Of a DNA stretch of 64,000 bases, positions 1 through 9,122 are shown in pieces. The DNA lies in assembly GCF_947498515.1 (NCBI RefSeq), contig NZ_CANMKO010000006.1, positions 1-64,000 on the forward strand, given 5' to 3'. Under the pieces are notes generated by a model, which worked only from the letters and a program-made list of their open reading frames with translations, did not search any database and was not told where the DNA came from. The stretch is from an uncultured Pelagimonas sp. Its GTDB lineage: Bacteria > Pseudomonadota > Alphaproteobacteria > Rhodobacterales > Rhodobacteraceae. Position 1 is the first letter of the stretch. Every line of letters begins with the position of its first letter. The position numbers and the translations under genes are program-made.

Positions 1-242
1 GCGTGGCCGGGGCAGTCAACGTGCGCGTAGTGACGTGCATCGGTTTCATACTCAACGTGCGCGGTCGAGATGGTGATACCACGAGCTTTTTCTTCTGGCG
101 CGCCATCAATCTGGTCGTACGCTTTGAAGTCACCAAAATACTTGGTGATCGCCGCCGTCAGCGTGGTTTTACCGTGGTCAACGTGACCAATGGTGCCAAT
201 GTTACAGTGCGGCTTGCCGCGTTCAAACTTTTCCTTGCCCAT
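1..242 (-). CDS. tuf: Elongation factor Tu, N-terminal part (cut by window edge)
   Basis: GTPase that delivers aminoacyl-tRNA to the ribosome. The reverse strand from the ATG at 242 encodes 80 residues that read as the EF-Tu N-terminus: the P-loop GHVDHGKT, the switch I region with ARGITI, and the DCPGHA motif just at the edge. The rest lies left of base 1. No gene lies between it and the lipoprotein gene upstream; the 243-440 interval should hold its promoter and contains two GAGTC sites (348-352 and 371-375), which fit the CcrM/GcrA GANTC pattern. Identification is firm from sequence. Confidence 0.97.
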   Translation of the reverse strand, partial: MGKEKFERGKPHCNIGTIGHVDHGKTTLTAAITKYFGDFKAYDQIDGAPEEKARGITISTAHVEYETDARHYAHVDCPGH

Positions 243-440
243 CTTCAGACGCCTCAAGTTAGGGGGCCGCACTGGCCCAAGTTACATCGCGCGCCGTTTA
301 TTTGGTTGAGCACGGAAAATCAAGTGCCGGATGCATCGCAACACTGCGAGTCTGACAAGACGCGGCATTTGAGTCGGCATATTCAAGCCGATCTCAGGTC
401 AAACTCCGACCCCGAGCCAACCCAAACTAGAGAAAAGGCC

Positions 441-977
441 TTATTCTGTGGGCTTTTCTTCAGAACGCGCCGCGAACCACCCCTTGGCGGCATGCTCTTC
501 GCGCATCCATTTTTCAATCATCAAGGCCCCTTCTTCGGCCAAGAGTTTGATCTGATCTTCGCGCGACAAGCTAAGACGCGATTCGAAAACCCGAATAACA
601 TGGAACAGCTCGGTTTCTTCGTTGAGTTTTTTGCCCAAAGCGTCATCCCAAACGGTTGCGCGCAGGGCGATGGCCGATTTGCCGGGGGCCATGGACGGCG
701 GGATCGAATAGGCCTCGATGCTGACACCGATATGATAATACTGGGTGCCTTCGTAGCGACGGAACCGTTCTTCCAATGCACCATCAACGGCGGCAATCAA
801 CTCTTCTTCACTGGCCTCTTGGCTGATCAGCAGCTTTTCAAGATTGGGGGCCACAACTTCGGCATGTCCCAGCTTGAAGGCCCCAATCGGAACCGCAGGC
901 TTGTCCAAATCAGACGGTGATGCGTTACAGCCTGCAAGAAACAGCCCGACGCAAAGCGCTGCGATCATTCGAAACAT
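441..977 (-). CDS. Predicted small lipoprotein of unknown function
   Basis: A 178-residue protein starting MFRMIAALCVGLFLAGC, a lipoprotein signal with lipobox LAGC (Cys at about residue 17), so probably anchored to a membrane facing the periplasm. The body is mixed alpha/beta with no motif I recognise; its C-terminal half is Glu/Lys-rich. A longer in-frame start at 1046 exists, but it would place 23 residues ahead of the signal sequence, so the ATG at 977 is preferred. It lies between tuf and the P450 gene and is divergent from the latter. Function unknown. Confidence 0.8.
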   Translation of the reverse strand: MFRMIAALCVGLFLAGCNASPSDLDKPAVPIGAFKLGHAEVVAPNLEKLLISQEASEEELIAAVDGALEERFRRYEGTQYYHIGVSIEAYSIPPSMAPGKSAIALRATVWDDALGKKLNEETELFHVIRVFESRLSLSREDQIKLLAEEGALMIEKWMREEHAAKGWFAARSEEKPTE

Positions 978-1104
978 CCGGATCCCCCAAAGGTTTGTGG
1001 TTCGAAACCGGATACCCGAGCCAGCCCGCCTTAGCAATACACCCACGCCTTTGTCATTTCCCCGCTGCGCGCTATCATTAAACGGATCAAGGGTGGAGTG
1101 TCAG

Positions 1105-2472
1105 ATGTTAGCAACCCAAACGATAGCCAAACCCGTGCCGCCTCGGGTGCCTCTGGTCACCCAACCCATGGGGATCTGGAAAAGCCTGCAAACCTCGCGG
1201 CGCAACGTTCTGGCAATCATCCCGGACATCGCCACGCGCCAACCCATGGTCTCTGGCAAGACCGGGAAACGCTGGCACATGGTAACGGACCCAACCGCCA
1301 ACCGGCGGATATTGCTAGAAAACTTGGACAATTACCCGAAATCCATGGTGACCAAGAACCTGTTGCGCCCTGCCATTGGTGAATCGCTGTTTATCGCCGA
1401 AGGGGCACATTGGCGCTGGCAACGCCGCGCCGCCGCCCCCGCCTTTTCGCATCGCAATGTCATGAACCTTGCGCCAATCATGAGCGCCGCCGCGCAGCGT
1501 TCGGCCGAGCGAATCCATGACGCCGGGCCAAGGGCGATCAACTTTCTCGACGAAATGGTGTCTCTTACCTTTGATGTGATTTCAGATGTGACATTTTCCG
1601 GCGACGAAGGGTTTGACCGAAACTCAGTCCACACCGCCATCGACGCCTATATTTCCGAGGCCGGAAAACTATCGCTCTTCGACATTCTCGGCTTTCCCGA
1701 TTGGGTGCCACGCCCGGGCCGCATGTTTTCAGCGGGCGGTGTCTTGCAGATGAAAAAGGTCGCCGATCACGCCATCGAAGAACGCTCCAAACGCGATGTG
1801 TCTGGTGTGCCCGACCTGCTTGACCTGCTTTTGGCAGGCGAAGACCCTGAAACCCTGCGAAAGATGAACACAGCCGAGCTTCGGGATAATCTTCTGACCT
1901 TTATTGTCGCCGGGCACGAGACCACCGCACTGACGCTGGCATGGTCGCTTTATCTGTTGGCCTTTGATCCGGAGGTGCAAGAGCGCGCGCGCGCCGAAGT
2001 GTTGGCCGTTCTGGATGGCGACACCGCAACCGGCGAGGACGTCGCCAAGCTCCCCTTCATTCGTCAAATCGTTGACGAGGCGCTACGCCTATACCCTCCG
2101 GCGGGAATGGTGTCGCGCACGGCTTTGGCCAAAGACGAACTCTGTGGGCGGCAAATCTTGCCCGGCGATACGGTGATTTTGCCGATCTACGCCCTGCACC
2201 GGCATCACATGCTCTGGGACGATCCGGATCAGTTCAATCCTGATCGCTGGGCGGCGGGGAAACCCGACAGGTACAGCTATCTGCCCTTCGGTGATGGGCC
2301 ACGCATTTGCATCGGATCGTCTTTCGCAATCCAAGAAGCGGTGATTGTCCTCGCCACCTTGCTGGCGCGATTCCGGTTTAGCACCGTAGCAGGCAAGGTC
2401 CCCGATCCGGTGATGATCATCACGTTGCGGCCGCAAGGCGGTGTCTGGCTTGAGGCGGAACCTATTAACTGA
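1105..2472 (+). CDS. Cytochrome P450
   Basis: Heme-thiolate monooxygenase of 455 residues. Visible: I-helix oxygen-binding motif AGHETT (269-274), K-helix ExxR (E325-R328 in EALR), and heme loop FGDGPRICIG with the axial Cys402. There is no N-terminal membrane anchor, so it should be a soluble class I bacterial enzyme needing a ferredoxin and reductase, neither of which is adjacent. The start at 1105 is chosen because it follows GGTGGAG and begins the conserved fold; the frame stays open further upstream but overlaps the lipoprotein gene. Substrate cannot be read from context. A pair of palindromes follows the stop codon. Confidence 0.95.
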   Translation: MLATQTIAKPVPPRVPLVTQPMGIWKSLQTSRRNVLAIIPDIATRQPMVSGKTGKRWHMVTDPTANRRILLENLDNYPKSMVTKNLLRPAIGESLFIAEGAHWRWQRRAAAPAFSHRNVMNLAPIMSAAAQRSAERIHDAGPRAINFLDEMVSLTFDVISDVTFSGDEGFDRNSVHTAIDAYISEAGKLSLFDILGFPDWVPRPGRMFSAGGVLQMKKVADHAIEERSKRDVSGVPDLLDLLLAGEDPETLRKMNTAELRDNLLTFIVAGHETTALTLAWSLYLLAFDPEVQERARAEVLAVLDGDTATGEDVAKLPFIRQIVDEALRLYPPAGMVSRTALAKDELCGRQILPGDTVILPIYALHRHHMLWDDPDQFNPDRWAAGKPDRYSYLPFGDGPRICIGSSFAIQEAVIVLATLLARFRFSTVAGKVPDPVMIITLRPQGGVWLEAEPIN

Positions 2473-2502
2473 CAGGACCACAGGGTTCGCGACTTGGTTC
2501 AC

Positions 2503-2545
2503 CAAATTCCTTGCAAGGAATTTGCAAATCCCGTGCACGGGATTT
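2503..2545. repeat. Two adjacent perfect palindromes
   Basis: AAATTCCTTGCAAGGAATTT (2504-2523; the symmetry extends one base each side to 2503-2524) is followed one base later by AAATCCCGTGCACGGGATTT (2526-2545). Each is its own exact reverse complement, and the two share the AAAT...ATTT frame. They sit 30 bases after the P450 stop, between two convergent genes, so they could act as a bidirectional terminator, a REP/BIME-like repeat, or protein-binding sites. There is no U-tract, which argues against a simple intrinsic terminator. Confidence 0.85.
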
Positions 2546-2594
2546 ACCACCGCTTGCCACTCATAGATACATTTCCAAAAACCGAAACGCGATT

Positions 2595-2712
2595 TCCCCC
2601 GGACATTCCGCCGCTAGTCGCGGTTCGCTCCTGCCCAAAGGGCCGGGGCTCCGCCCTTCCAGGAGCCGCGATGTCCCCCGGACATCCCGCCGCTAGTCGC
2701 GGTTCGCTCCTG
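2595..2712. repeat. 39-bp direct repeat duplicating the end of the adenosyltransferase gene
   Basis: 2595-2633 and 2674-2712 are 39-base direct copies that differ at one position (ATTCC versus ATCCC). The right copy carries the last codons and the stop of the adenosyltransferase gene; the left copy lies just downstream in the intergenic space. Between them is a GC-rich stretch including GGCCGGGGCTCCGCCC. This looks like a local duplication or an inserted repeat unit that now supplies the gene's C-terminus. Confidence 0.8.
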
Positions 2713-3268
2713 GAACCCACAACACATCTTCTCGACCGTTGTCATTGGCGATTCGCGCTGCTGCAAAGAACCAATCCGACAGCCGGTTCAAATACTTAAC
2801 CGCCGCCGGATTCACCGTTTCAACCGCCGCCAAGGCCACAGCCAAACGCTCAGCCCGGCGTGCAACCGTTCGGCATTGGTGCAGATTGGCCGACAGGGCG
2901 CTACCACCGGGTAGGATAAAACTACGCAGCGGTTCCAACACAGCCGTCATAGCGTCGATCTCGGTTTCCAACCGATCGACCTGCGCCTGTACCATCCGCA
3001 ACGGCGGGTACTCTGCCTCGTCGTCCTTATCCATATCCGGCTGGCACATGTCTGCGCCAAGATCGAAGAGATCGTTCTGAATACGGCTTAGCTGCGCGTC
3101 CATCTCGCCACCTGCATGCAACCGCGCCAGTCCGACAATCGCGTTTAGCTCATCCGATGTGCCATAGGCCTCAACCCGCGCGTCATATTTCGCCACGCGC
3201 GCGCCATTGCCCAGCGCCGTATCGCCCTTATCACCCGTGCGGGTGTAGAGTTTGTTCAACACAACCAT
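2693..3268 (-). CDS. PduO-type cob(I)yrinic acid a,c-diamide adenosyltransferase
   Basis: Transfers the 5'-deoxyadenosyl group of ATP to cob(I)alamin, giving coenzyme B12. The protein has 191 residues. The N-terminal ATP-binding signature LYTRTGDKGDTAL is clear, as are YGTSDELNA and the C-terminal RRAERL and YLNRLSDWFF blocks of the PduO/MMAB family. The start at 3268 was chosen because the family begins a few residues ahead of LYTRTGDKG. It lies one base after the stop of the twin-helix gene in what looks like an SDR / twin-helix / adenosyltransferase operon. Its last codons lie inside a direct repeat. Confidence 0.95.
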   Translation of the reverse strand: MVVLNKLYTRTGDKGDTALGNGARVAKYDARVEAYGTSDELNAIVGLARLHAGGEMDAQLSRIQNDLFDLGADMCQPDMDKDDEAEYPPLRMVQAQVDRLETEIDAMTAVLEPLRSFILPGGSALSANLHQCRTVARRAERLAVALAAVETVNPAAVKYLNRLSDWFFAAARIANDNGREDVLWVPGANRD

Positions 3269-3269
3269 C

Positions 3270-3470
3270 TCAGCTGCTCCGCATCCAAGCAAAACCAACA
3301 ACCAACACAACCGCGATAAACTGGGCAATGATACGCCAGCGCATCGCCTTGTTGGCGTGTTTGCGATTGAACTCTCCGCCTTTGGCAAAGCTTCCTATGC
3401 CAAAGAACAAGATCCCGACCACCGCCGCCAAAGCGATGAGGATCACAAAAAATAACGGGTCCTGGGCCAT
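3270..3470 (-). CDS. Twin transmembrane helix small protein (HIG1-like)
   Basis: A 66-residue inner-membrane protein: helix 1 about residues 6-26, a short basic loop (KGGEFNRKHANKAMRWR), helix 2 about 47-62. The helix-loop-helix with the xxRxxxNKxMRWRxxxQ pattern is that of HIG1-like small proteins, which in mitochondria associate with cytochrome oxidase; that role here is inference. It starts at the ATG at 3470 and ends one base before the adenosyltransferase gene, so the two are probably cotranscribed and translationally linked. Confidence 0.85.
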   Translation of the reverse strand: MAQDPLFFVILIALAAVVGILFFGIGSFAKGGEFNRKHANKAMRWRIIAQFIAVVLVVGFAWMRSS

Positions 3471-3508
3471 GTAATCTCCGATCAGTTGCGTCAGACTTAG
3501 CGGCTCTC

Positions 3509-4339
3509 TCAGCCCTTGGAAACCAGCCAATCCATCGCAGGTGTCGACAACAATCGTCGCGCCGCCCCCATCAGATAGGTCGCCGTGGTGATATAGTATC
3601 TAGGCTTGGGGCGCTTGGCCTCAAGCGCATGGATCAATTTTGCGGTCACGGCCGAGGGCGGAAGCTCAAACACATCCGGCCCTCGCTCTTCGTACAACCG
3701 CGTGAGCAGTTGCTCCTCATATTGATCCGCGCGCGCCGAGGATTTCCAATCGATCCAGCGTTCAAACTGTTTGATCGCGTTTTTGCGAAACTGCGAGGTC
3801 ACGGGCCCGGTATTAAGCGACGCTACATGGATCGGTGTGTCGCGCATCTCGATACGAAGCGTATCGGTCAACCCTTCCAGCGCAAATTTGGTAGCATTAT
3901 ACGCCCCCCGCCATGGCCCCACGATCAGCCCTAGAACCGAGGAATGATTGACGATCCGCCCATGCCCCTGCGCCCGCATCACCGGAATCACCTGTCGGGT
4001 GAGCTCATGCCAGCCAAAGACATTGGCCTCAAAAATCGCGCGCAAGGCATCGGTCGGAAGGTCCTCAACCGCGCCGGGCGTAGCATAGGCACCATTGTTG
4101 AACAATGCATCCAATTGCCCGCCGGTTGCGGCCAACACCTCGGCCAATCCCTCAGTTATGGTGTCCGGGTCTGAGTAATCAATGCGCGGTGCATCAAACC
4201 CCATCTCGCGTAGTCGCTGGCAATCAGCCTCTTGGCGACAGGACGCAAACACGCGCCAGCCACGAACACGCAACCCAAGAGCTGCATCATAGCCAATACC
4301 AGAGGAACAGCCGGTGATAAGAATGCTTTTGCCTGTCAT
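3509..4339 (-). CDS. Short-chain dehydrogenase/reductase
   Basis: NAD(P)-dependent oxidoreductase of 276 residues, classical SDR. Cofactor motif TGCSSGIG (9-16), NNGA structural motif, active-site Ser in NHSS and catalytic YNATK are all present. The C-terminus (about 180-276) is longer than in a minimal SDR, as in 17-beta-HSD-like or retinol dehydrogenase-like members. A much longer open frame runs upstream to 4582, but the fold starts at the ATG at 4339. Substrate unknown. It is first in the run leading to the twin-helix and adenosyltransferase genes. Confidence 0.92.
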   Translation of the reverse strand: MTGKSILITGCSSGIGYDAALGLRVRGWRVFASCRQEADCQRLREMGFDAPRIDYSDPDTITEGLAEVLAATGGQLDALFNNGAYATPGAVEDLPTDALRAIFEANVFGWHELTRQVIPVMRAQGHGRIVNHSSVLGLIVGPWRGAYNATKFALEGLTDTLRIEMRDTPIHVASLNTGPVTSQFRKNAIKQFERWIDWKSSARADQYEEQLLTRLYEERGPDVFELPPSAVTAKLIHALEAKRPKPRYYITTATYLMGAARRLLSTPAMDWLVSKG

Positions 4340-4478
4340 GATGCCTCGTGTGATTTTGCTCTCTCTACAATGGGTGCCACTACATTTGAAACAACAACCG
4401 CACATCATTTGGCATCGTGTACAAGACCCGCGCCGCCCCTTGGGTCCGCTATTGTCACAATTTCCCAATGCCAAACGC

Positions 4479-4506
4479 AAAAAACGCGCGGTCGCCCGCG
4501 CGTTTT
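4479..4506 (-). terminator. Intrinsic terminator of the SH3 protein gene
   Basis: Arms AAAACGCGCGG (4481-4491) and CCGCGCGTTTT (4496-4506) form an 11-bp stem with a 4-base loop; on the reverse strand this is followed by a run of T. It lies 24 bases beyond the SH3 protein stop codon. Confidence 0.85.
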
Positions 4507-4529
4507 CCCCTCGTGCCTGAGGAAAGCAG

Positions 4530-5084
4530 TCAGTTGACCGCTTTGAGGAAACTCTCTGACATCCAGCCGATATCGCCGCCATCCAAGGCGCGCAGCTTAA
4601 CCCAACCGTCGGCTTGGCTCTCGGTCACTTCGACCTCTTCGCCACGCAATAGTTGGGTCACAACGTCAAAATCTGTGCCCGGCCCACCGCGCAGATTCAC
4701 ACGCGATCCGGTAACTTGACGGTAATCCAGCGCAAGCGCCGCAACTTCGATCACCGCATCGCTGATGACAGCCGGGTCTTCCAAAGCGGCCATTTTGGCC
4801 TGGCTTGGGGCAAAGGCCGGTGTTGGATTGAAAACCGCATTGGGAACCACAACTGATGATGCCTCGATCACGTTGTCCAATTTAGGGGCTGCAAAGACCG
4901 TCAGCGGCGCAGCTGTTGTATCAGCGCGCGCAACCTGAGGTTCAACCTCATCTATAATTTTGGCTTTGGGAACCGAGGCAAGCAACGTCACCCCGTTTTG
5001 GCCCGGCTGAAAATCAGCCCCGCCAGATAGCTCAAACCAAGCCCAACCAAGTACACCAAACGTCAAAAGAATGACTTTCGCCAT
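4530..5084 (-). CDS. SH3-domain protein with N-terminal membrane segment
   Basis: 184 residues. A hydrophobic N-terminal segment (about residues 3-18, AKVILLTFGVLGWAWFEL) acts as signal anchor or signal peptide, followed by a low-complexity linker and a C-terminal bacterial SH3 (SH3b) domain at about 125-183 with RVNLRGGPGTDFDVV and GWVKLR...GWM. SH3b domains bind cell-wall or protein ligands in the periplasm. A longer start at 5111 exists; 5084 was chosen because the hydrophobic segment follows directly. It is divergent from parC. Confidence 0.85.
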   Translation of the reverse strand: MAKVILLTFGVLGWAWFELSGGADFQPGQNGVTLLASVPKAKIIDEVEPQVARADTTAAPLTVFAAPKLDNVIEASSVVVPNAVFNPTPAFAPSQAKMAALEDPAVISDAVIEVAALALDYRQVTGSRVNLRGGPGTDFDVVTQLLRGEEVEVTESQADGWVKLRALDGGDIGWMSESFLKAVN

Positions 5085-5246
5085 GCTTTCACCCCCCAAA
5101 AGAAACCCCACCTGTTCGTCGCAAGCAGCGAATGCGACGATAAAACCACCTTACATGATTCCCGCCACAAAGCGTAAGGGAAAAACCGAGAATATTTCCC
5201 AGCCACGCGCTTTACGGTAGGCAAGTGCGGTTGTATCACAACATCT

Positions 5247-7670
5247 ATGACTGATGACACCTCAGACGACGATATCGCCGCACGCCAACTGACAGAACCG
5301 CTTCGCCGCGCCATCGGTGAACGCTACCTGACTTATGCGCTGTCCACGATTATGCACCGTGCTCTGCCTGATGCGCGCGACGGGCTGAAACCGGTTCACC
5401 GGCGCATTCTATATGCGATGCGGCGGTTGCGCCTGTCCTCTTCCGGTGGGTTTTTGAAATCGGCCAAGATCAGCGGCGACACCATGGGGGATTTCCACCC
5501 GCATGGTGACATGGCGATCTATGATGCCATGGCGCGTCTCGCTCAGGATTTCACCATCCGCTATCCTTTGGTTGATGGTCAGGGTAACTTTGGCAATATC
5601 GACGGGGATAACCCGGCGGCCTCGCGCTATACCGAAGCGCGCATGACCATCATGTCCGAGGCCCTTCTTGAGGGACTTGACGAGAACTCGGTCGATTTCC
5701 GCCCCAACTATGATGGCCGGCTAGAGGAACCCTCGGTTCTCCCCGCCTCTTATCCGAACCTATTGGCCAATGGCTCAAGCGGGATCGCGGTGGGCATGGC
5801 GACCAACATTCCGCCCCATAATATTGGTGAGTTGATCAATGCCTGTCTGCACCTGATCAAATCCCCAAACGCCGTTGACGACACGCTTTTGCAATATGTG
5901 CCCGGCCCCGATTTCCCCACCGGCGGCGTCATTGTCGAGCCACCTGAAAACATCGCCAACGCCTATCGCACCGGACGCGGGTCCATCCGCCTGCGCGCCC
6001 GCTGGTCGGTCGAGGATCTGGGCCGTGGACAATGGCAGGCCATCGTCACCGAGATTCCCTATCAGGTCCAGAAATCGAAATTGGTCGAACGGATCGCCGA
6101 GCTGATCCAATCCAAGAAAATCCCGATTCTTGCTGATGTGCGCGATGAATCCGCCGAAGATGTTCGTCTGATTCTTGAACCCAAATCCAAGAATGTTGAT
6201 CCAGATGTTCTGATGAACATGCTGTTCAAGAATTCCGATCTGGAAACCCGGTTCTCGCTCAACATGAACGTGCTGATCGACGGGGTCACCCCCAAGGTTT
6301 GTTCGCTCAAAGAAGTGCTGCGCGCCTTTGTCGATTTCCGCCGCGAGGTATTGATCCGCCGCTCGCGTCACCGCATGGCCAAAATCGACAACCGTCTCGA
6401 AGTGCTCGAAGGGTTGATCATTGCCTTCCTCAATCTGGACCGCGTGATCGATATCATCCGCTATGATGATGACCCCAAAGCCGCGCTCATGTACGAAGAT
6501 TGGTCACGAGATCATCAGGCCGGCATTCCGCGCGCTATGGATGAGGCCGACTACGTGTCTCCGCTTGCGGGGATCGATGTTAAATCCCTGACATTGAAAG
6601 AAGATCCCGAGGCAATCGCCCGCGGAATTCTTGCTGATGATGGCACTGATTCCAAAGTTCCATCACGGTTTGTTGGCCGCTCCGAAGGGTTGTCGGATGC
6701 GCAAGCCGAGGCCATCCTCAACATGCGCCTGCGCAGCTTGCGCCGCCTTGAGGAGCTTGAGCTTGTCAACGAACGCGACAAGTTGATGGAAGAACGCGCG
6801 GGCCTCGAAGACCTGCTCGACAGCGAAGAATTGCAGTGGAAATCCATCACCGACGAATTGCGTGAAGTGCGCAAAAAGTTCGCCAAGGATCATCCGCGCG
6901 GCCACCGCCTCACCACCTTTGCCGAAGCAGGCGAGGCCGAGGACGTGCCAATCGAGGCAATGATTGAACGTGAACCCATCACGGTGGTGTGTTCGAAAAT
7001 GGGTTGGATTCGCGCCATGACCGGTCATATCGACCTAAACCGCGAGCTCAAGTTCAAGGATGGCGACGGTCCGCGATTTATCTTCCACGCCGAAACCACC
7101 GACCGTCTTTTGGTGTTCGGAAGCAATGGCCGGTTCTACACCTTGTCCGCCGCCAATCTACCCGGTGGCCGCGGCATGGGCGAACCGCTGCGCCTGATGG
7201 TTGACCTTCCGAATGAGGCGGAGATCATTGATCTCTTCATCCACAAAGCCGATCGTAAACTGCTGGTCGCGTCGTCTGCCGGTGACGGGTTTGTCGTGCC
7301 TGAAAACGATGTGATCGCCCAAACCAAGAACGGCAAACAGGTTTTGAACGTCAAAGAACCGGTTCGCGCCAAACTCTGCAAACCCATCGACGGGGACGCG
7401 GTTGCCGTTGTCGGCGAAAACCGCAAAGTTTTGGTGTTTGATCTGGATGAGCTTCCTGAAATGGGCCGTGGCAAGGGCGTTCGGCTACAAAAGTACAAGG
7501 ATGGCGGCATGTCGGATGCCCGCACCTTTACCTTGGCCGAAGGGCTAAGCTGGCTTGATCCGGCGGGCCGCACCCGGACGGAAACCGAGCTAGACGAATG
7601 GCGCGGTAAACGGGCCGGAACCGGTCGCATGGCCCCACGCGGGTTCCCACGCGACAATCGTTTCACCTAA
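5247..7670 (+). CDS. parC: DNA topoisomerase IV subunit A
   Basis: DNA-cleaving subunit that unlinks replicated chromosomes. The protein has 807 residues: N-terminal winged-helix/tower breakage-reunion domain with catalytic Tyr128 in [11 protein letters not shown], and a C-terminal beta-pinwheel with GRFYTL and [15 protein letters not shown] repeats. The lack of a classical long GyrA C-terminus supports ParC rather than GyrA. The segment around the quinolone pocket reads [10 protein letters not shown], with Met89 at the place of Ser80 in the E. coli enzyme. A terminator follows the stop codon. Confidence 0.95.
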   Translation: MTDDTSDDDIAARQLTEPLRRAIGERYLTYALSTIMHRALPDARDGLKPVHRRILYAMRRLRLSSSGGFLKSAKISGDTMGDFHPHGDMAIYDAMARLAQDFTIRYPLVDGQGNFGNIDGDNPAASRYTEARMTIMSEALLEGLDENSVDFRPNYDGRLEEPSVLPASYPNLLANGSSGIAVGMATNIPPHNIGELINACLHLIKSPNAVDDTLLQYVPGPDFPTGGVIVEPPENIANAYRTGRGSIRLRARWSVEDLGRGQWQAIVTEIPYQVQKSKLVERIAELIQSKKIPILADVRDESAEDVRLILEPKSKNVDPDVLMNMLFKNSDLETRFSLNMNVLIDGVTPKVCSLKEVLRAFVDFRREVLIRRSRHRMAKIDNRLEVLEGLIIAFLNLDRVIDIIRYDDDPKAALMYEDWSRDHQAGIPRAMDEADYVSPLAGIDVKSLTLKEDPEAIARGILADDGTDSKVPSRFVGRSEGLSDAQAEAILNMRLRSLRRLEELELVNERDKLMEERAGLEDLLDSEELQWKSITDELREVRKKFAKDHPRGHRLTTFAEAGEAEDVPIEAMIEREPITVVCSKMGWIRAMTGHIDLNRELKFKDGDGPRFIFHAETTDRLLVFGSNGRFYTLSAANLPGGRGMGEPLRLMVDLPNEAEIIDLFIHKADRKLLVASSAGDGFVVPENDVIAQTKNGKQVLNVKEPVRAKLCKPIDGDAVAVVGENRKVLVFDLDELPEMGRGKGVRLQKYKDGGMSDARTFTLAEGLSWLDPAGRTRTETELDEWRGKRAGTGRMAPRGFPRDNRFT

Positions 7671-7679
7671 AACTTACTG

Positions 7680-7712
7680 GGCCTCGGACTTTGTCCGGGG
7701 CCTGTTAATTTT
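7680..7712 (+). terminator. Intrinsic terminator of parC
   Basis: GGCCTCGGAC (7680-7689), loop TTT, GTCCGGGGCC (7693-7702) forms a 10-bp stem with one G-U pair, followed by TGTTAATTTT. It begins 9 bases after the parC stop. Confidence 0.88.
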
Positions 7713-7781
7713 GGCCCCCCCCTTGTTCCCCTCACAACTCTGACGCAAGCTGTATCAAGTTTCATTCCGTAAGAGTTTCCC

Positions 7782-9122
7782 TTGCCAACAGACGATAATC
7801 GCCGCTCCCCTTGGGGGAAATCTTCTTCGCCCTGGGGGAATACCCGCGCTGTGCCCCAGCACGGCCCCGCGGCCCCGCCCCCATCGCCTCCGCCCAGTAC
7901 CGATGTGTTGAGCGGAGAGTTTGTGGGCCTGCGCGGTAACTTGTTTTCGCTGGCTTTGGTGACGGGGTTGTTCACCGTTCTGACCCTCGGACTCTATCGG
8001 TTTTGGATGAAAACCCGGCTGCGTCGCTGGTATTGGTCGGCCATTCGCATCGGCGGCGTGCCGCTGGAGTATGTCGGCGATCCCATTGAAAAGCTTTTGG
8101 GATTTCTAATCGCGGTGGTCATTTTGGCCTTTTACATCGGCATCGTGAACCTTTTGCTGATGTTTGTGAGCTTTTCATTCTTTCAGGACAATTTCGCCGC
8201 CTATTTGCTTAGCTTTATCGGCGTCATTCCCATCTGGTTTTACGCGCAATACCGCGCCCGGCGCTATGTTTTGGCCCGAACCCGTTGGCGTGGTTTGCGA
8301 TTTGGTCTGGACTCCGGTGCATGGGGCTATGCTCTGCGCGCCTTGATGTATTGGGTTTTGACGATTGTCTCTGCCGGGCTGCTTTGGCCGCTGATGACCT
8401 ACCGGCTCGAAGAATACAAAACCACCCGGACATCATGGGGCACGGCGACTTTGGAACAAGGTGGCCGGTGGACGATGCTATATGGCTCGGCCAAATGGCT
8501 GTTTGCCGGTTTGATTATTGCCGGAGCTGCCGCCGTTCTGATTTATCTGGAGTTTGAGGGCAAAGACCTTGGCAATTTGTTTTCCACGAACGAGTCCGAC
8601 AATGTCGTGATAACCCTACTGGCAACCCTTCTTGCCTTTTTGGTCCTGCCCTTCGGTCTCGTCCATTACCGCGTCGACAGCCTACGTCGCCTGACCGAAA
8701 CCAAACGCATGAACGATGTCACCCTAACTCTAGAGCCATCCTCCGGCCGCGTGTTCTGGATTTATGTTGGCGGTTACCTCGCGGCGACCTTGGCGCTTTC
8801 TCTTTTCCTTGTTGCCGCCGGTATTGCCATTGCCGTGGGTGTTTTTGGCTCACTCAGCATATCCGGGATAGAGACCGACTTGATCAAGAACATCCCGCAG
8901 TGGGTGATGATTATGCTGAGCACCATGATATATTTTGGCACGTTTCTGCTTTGGTCCGCCTTTATGCAGGCCTTTATCACCATGCCAATCATGCGCCATT
9001 ACAGCACGGTTCTTTCCTTGCATGGCGGCGATGGTCTGGCCGCGATACGCCAGCGCCCTCGCGACGAACATATTGAGGCTGAAGGCTTTGCCGAAGCTCT
9101 GGATGTGGGGGCCTCGATATGA
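7782..9122 (+). CDS. YjgN-type (DUF898) multi-pass membrane protein
   Basis: 446 residues with about eight to ten hydrophobic helices. The motif LRGNLFSLALVTGLFTVLTL with GLYRFWMKTRLRRWYW, repeated in weaker form later, is typical of the DUF898/YjgN family, inner-membrane proteins of unknown function. The only start upstream of the conserved region is a TTG at 7782; a Pro/Ser-rich leader with the tandem SPWGKS/SPWGNT repeat precedes the first helix. A later start near 7903 is possible. Its stop overlaps the start of the M48 protease gene (ATGA), a strong sign of one operon. Confidence 0.85.
   Translation: MPTDDNRRSPWGKSSSPWGNTRAVPQHGPAAPPPSPPPSTDVLSGEFVGLRGNLFSLALVTGLFTVLTLGLYRFWMKTRLRRWYWSAIRIGGVPLEYVGDPIEKLLGFLIAVVILAFYIGIVNLLLMFVSFSFFQDNFAAYLLSFIGVIPIWFYAQYRARRYVLARTRWRGLRFGLDSGAWGYALRALMYWVLTIVSAGLLWPLMTYRLEEYKTTRTSWGTATLEQGGRWTMLYGSAKWLFAGLIIAGAAAVLIYLEFEGKDLGNLFSTNESDNVVITLLATLLAFLVLPFGLVHYRVDSLRRLTETKRMNDVTLTLEPSSGRVFWIYVGGYLAATLALSLFLVAAGIAIAVGVFGSLSISGIETDLIKNIPQWVMIMLSTMIYFGTFLLWSAFMQAFITMPIMRHYSTVLSLHGGDGLAAIRQRPRDEHIEAEGFAEALDVGASI

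Noticed and set aside
3-920. Long open frame on the forward strand over tuf and the lipoprotein gene
   Set aside because: Reverse-strand translation gives EF-Tu and a lipoprotein with clear motifs, so this frame is a shadow.
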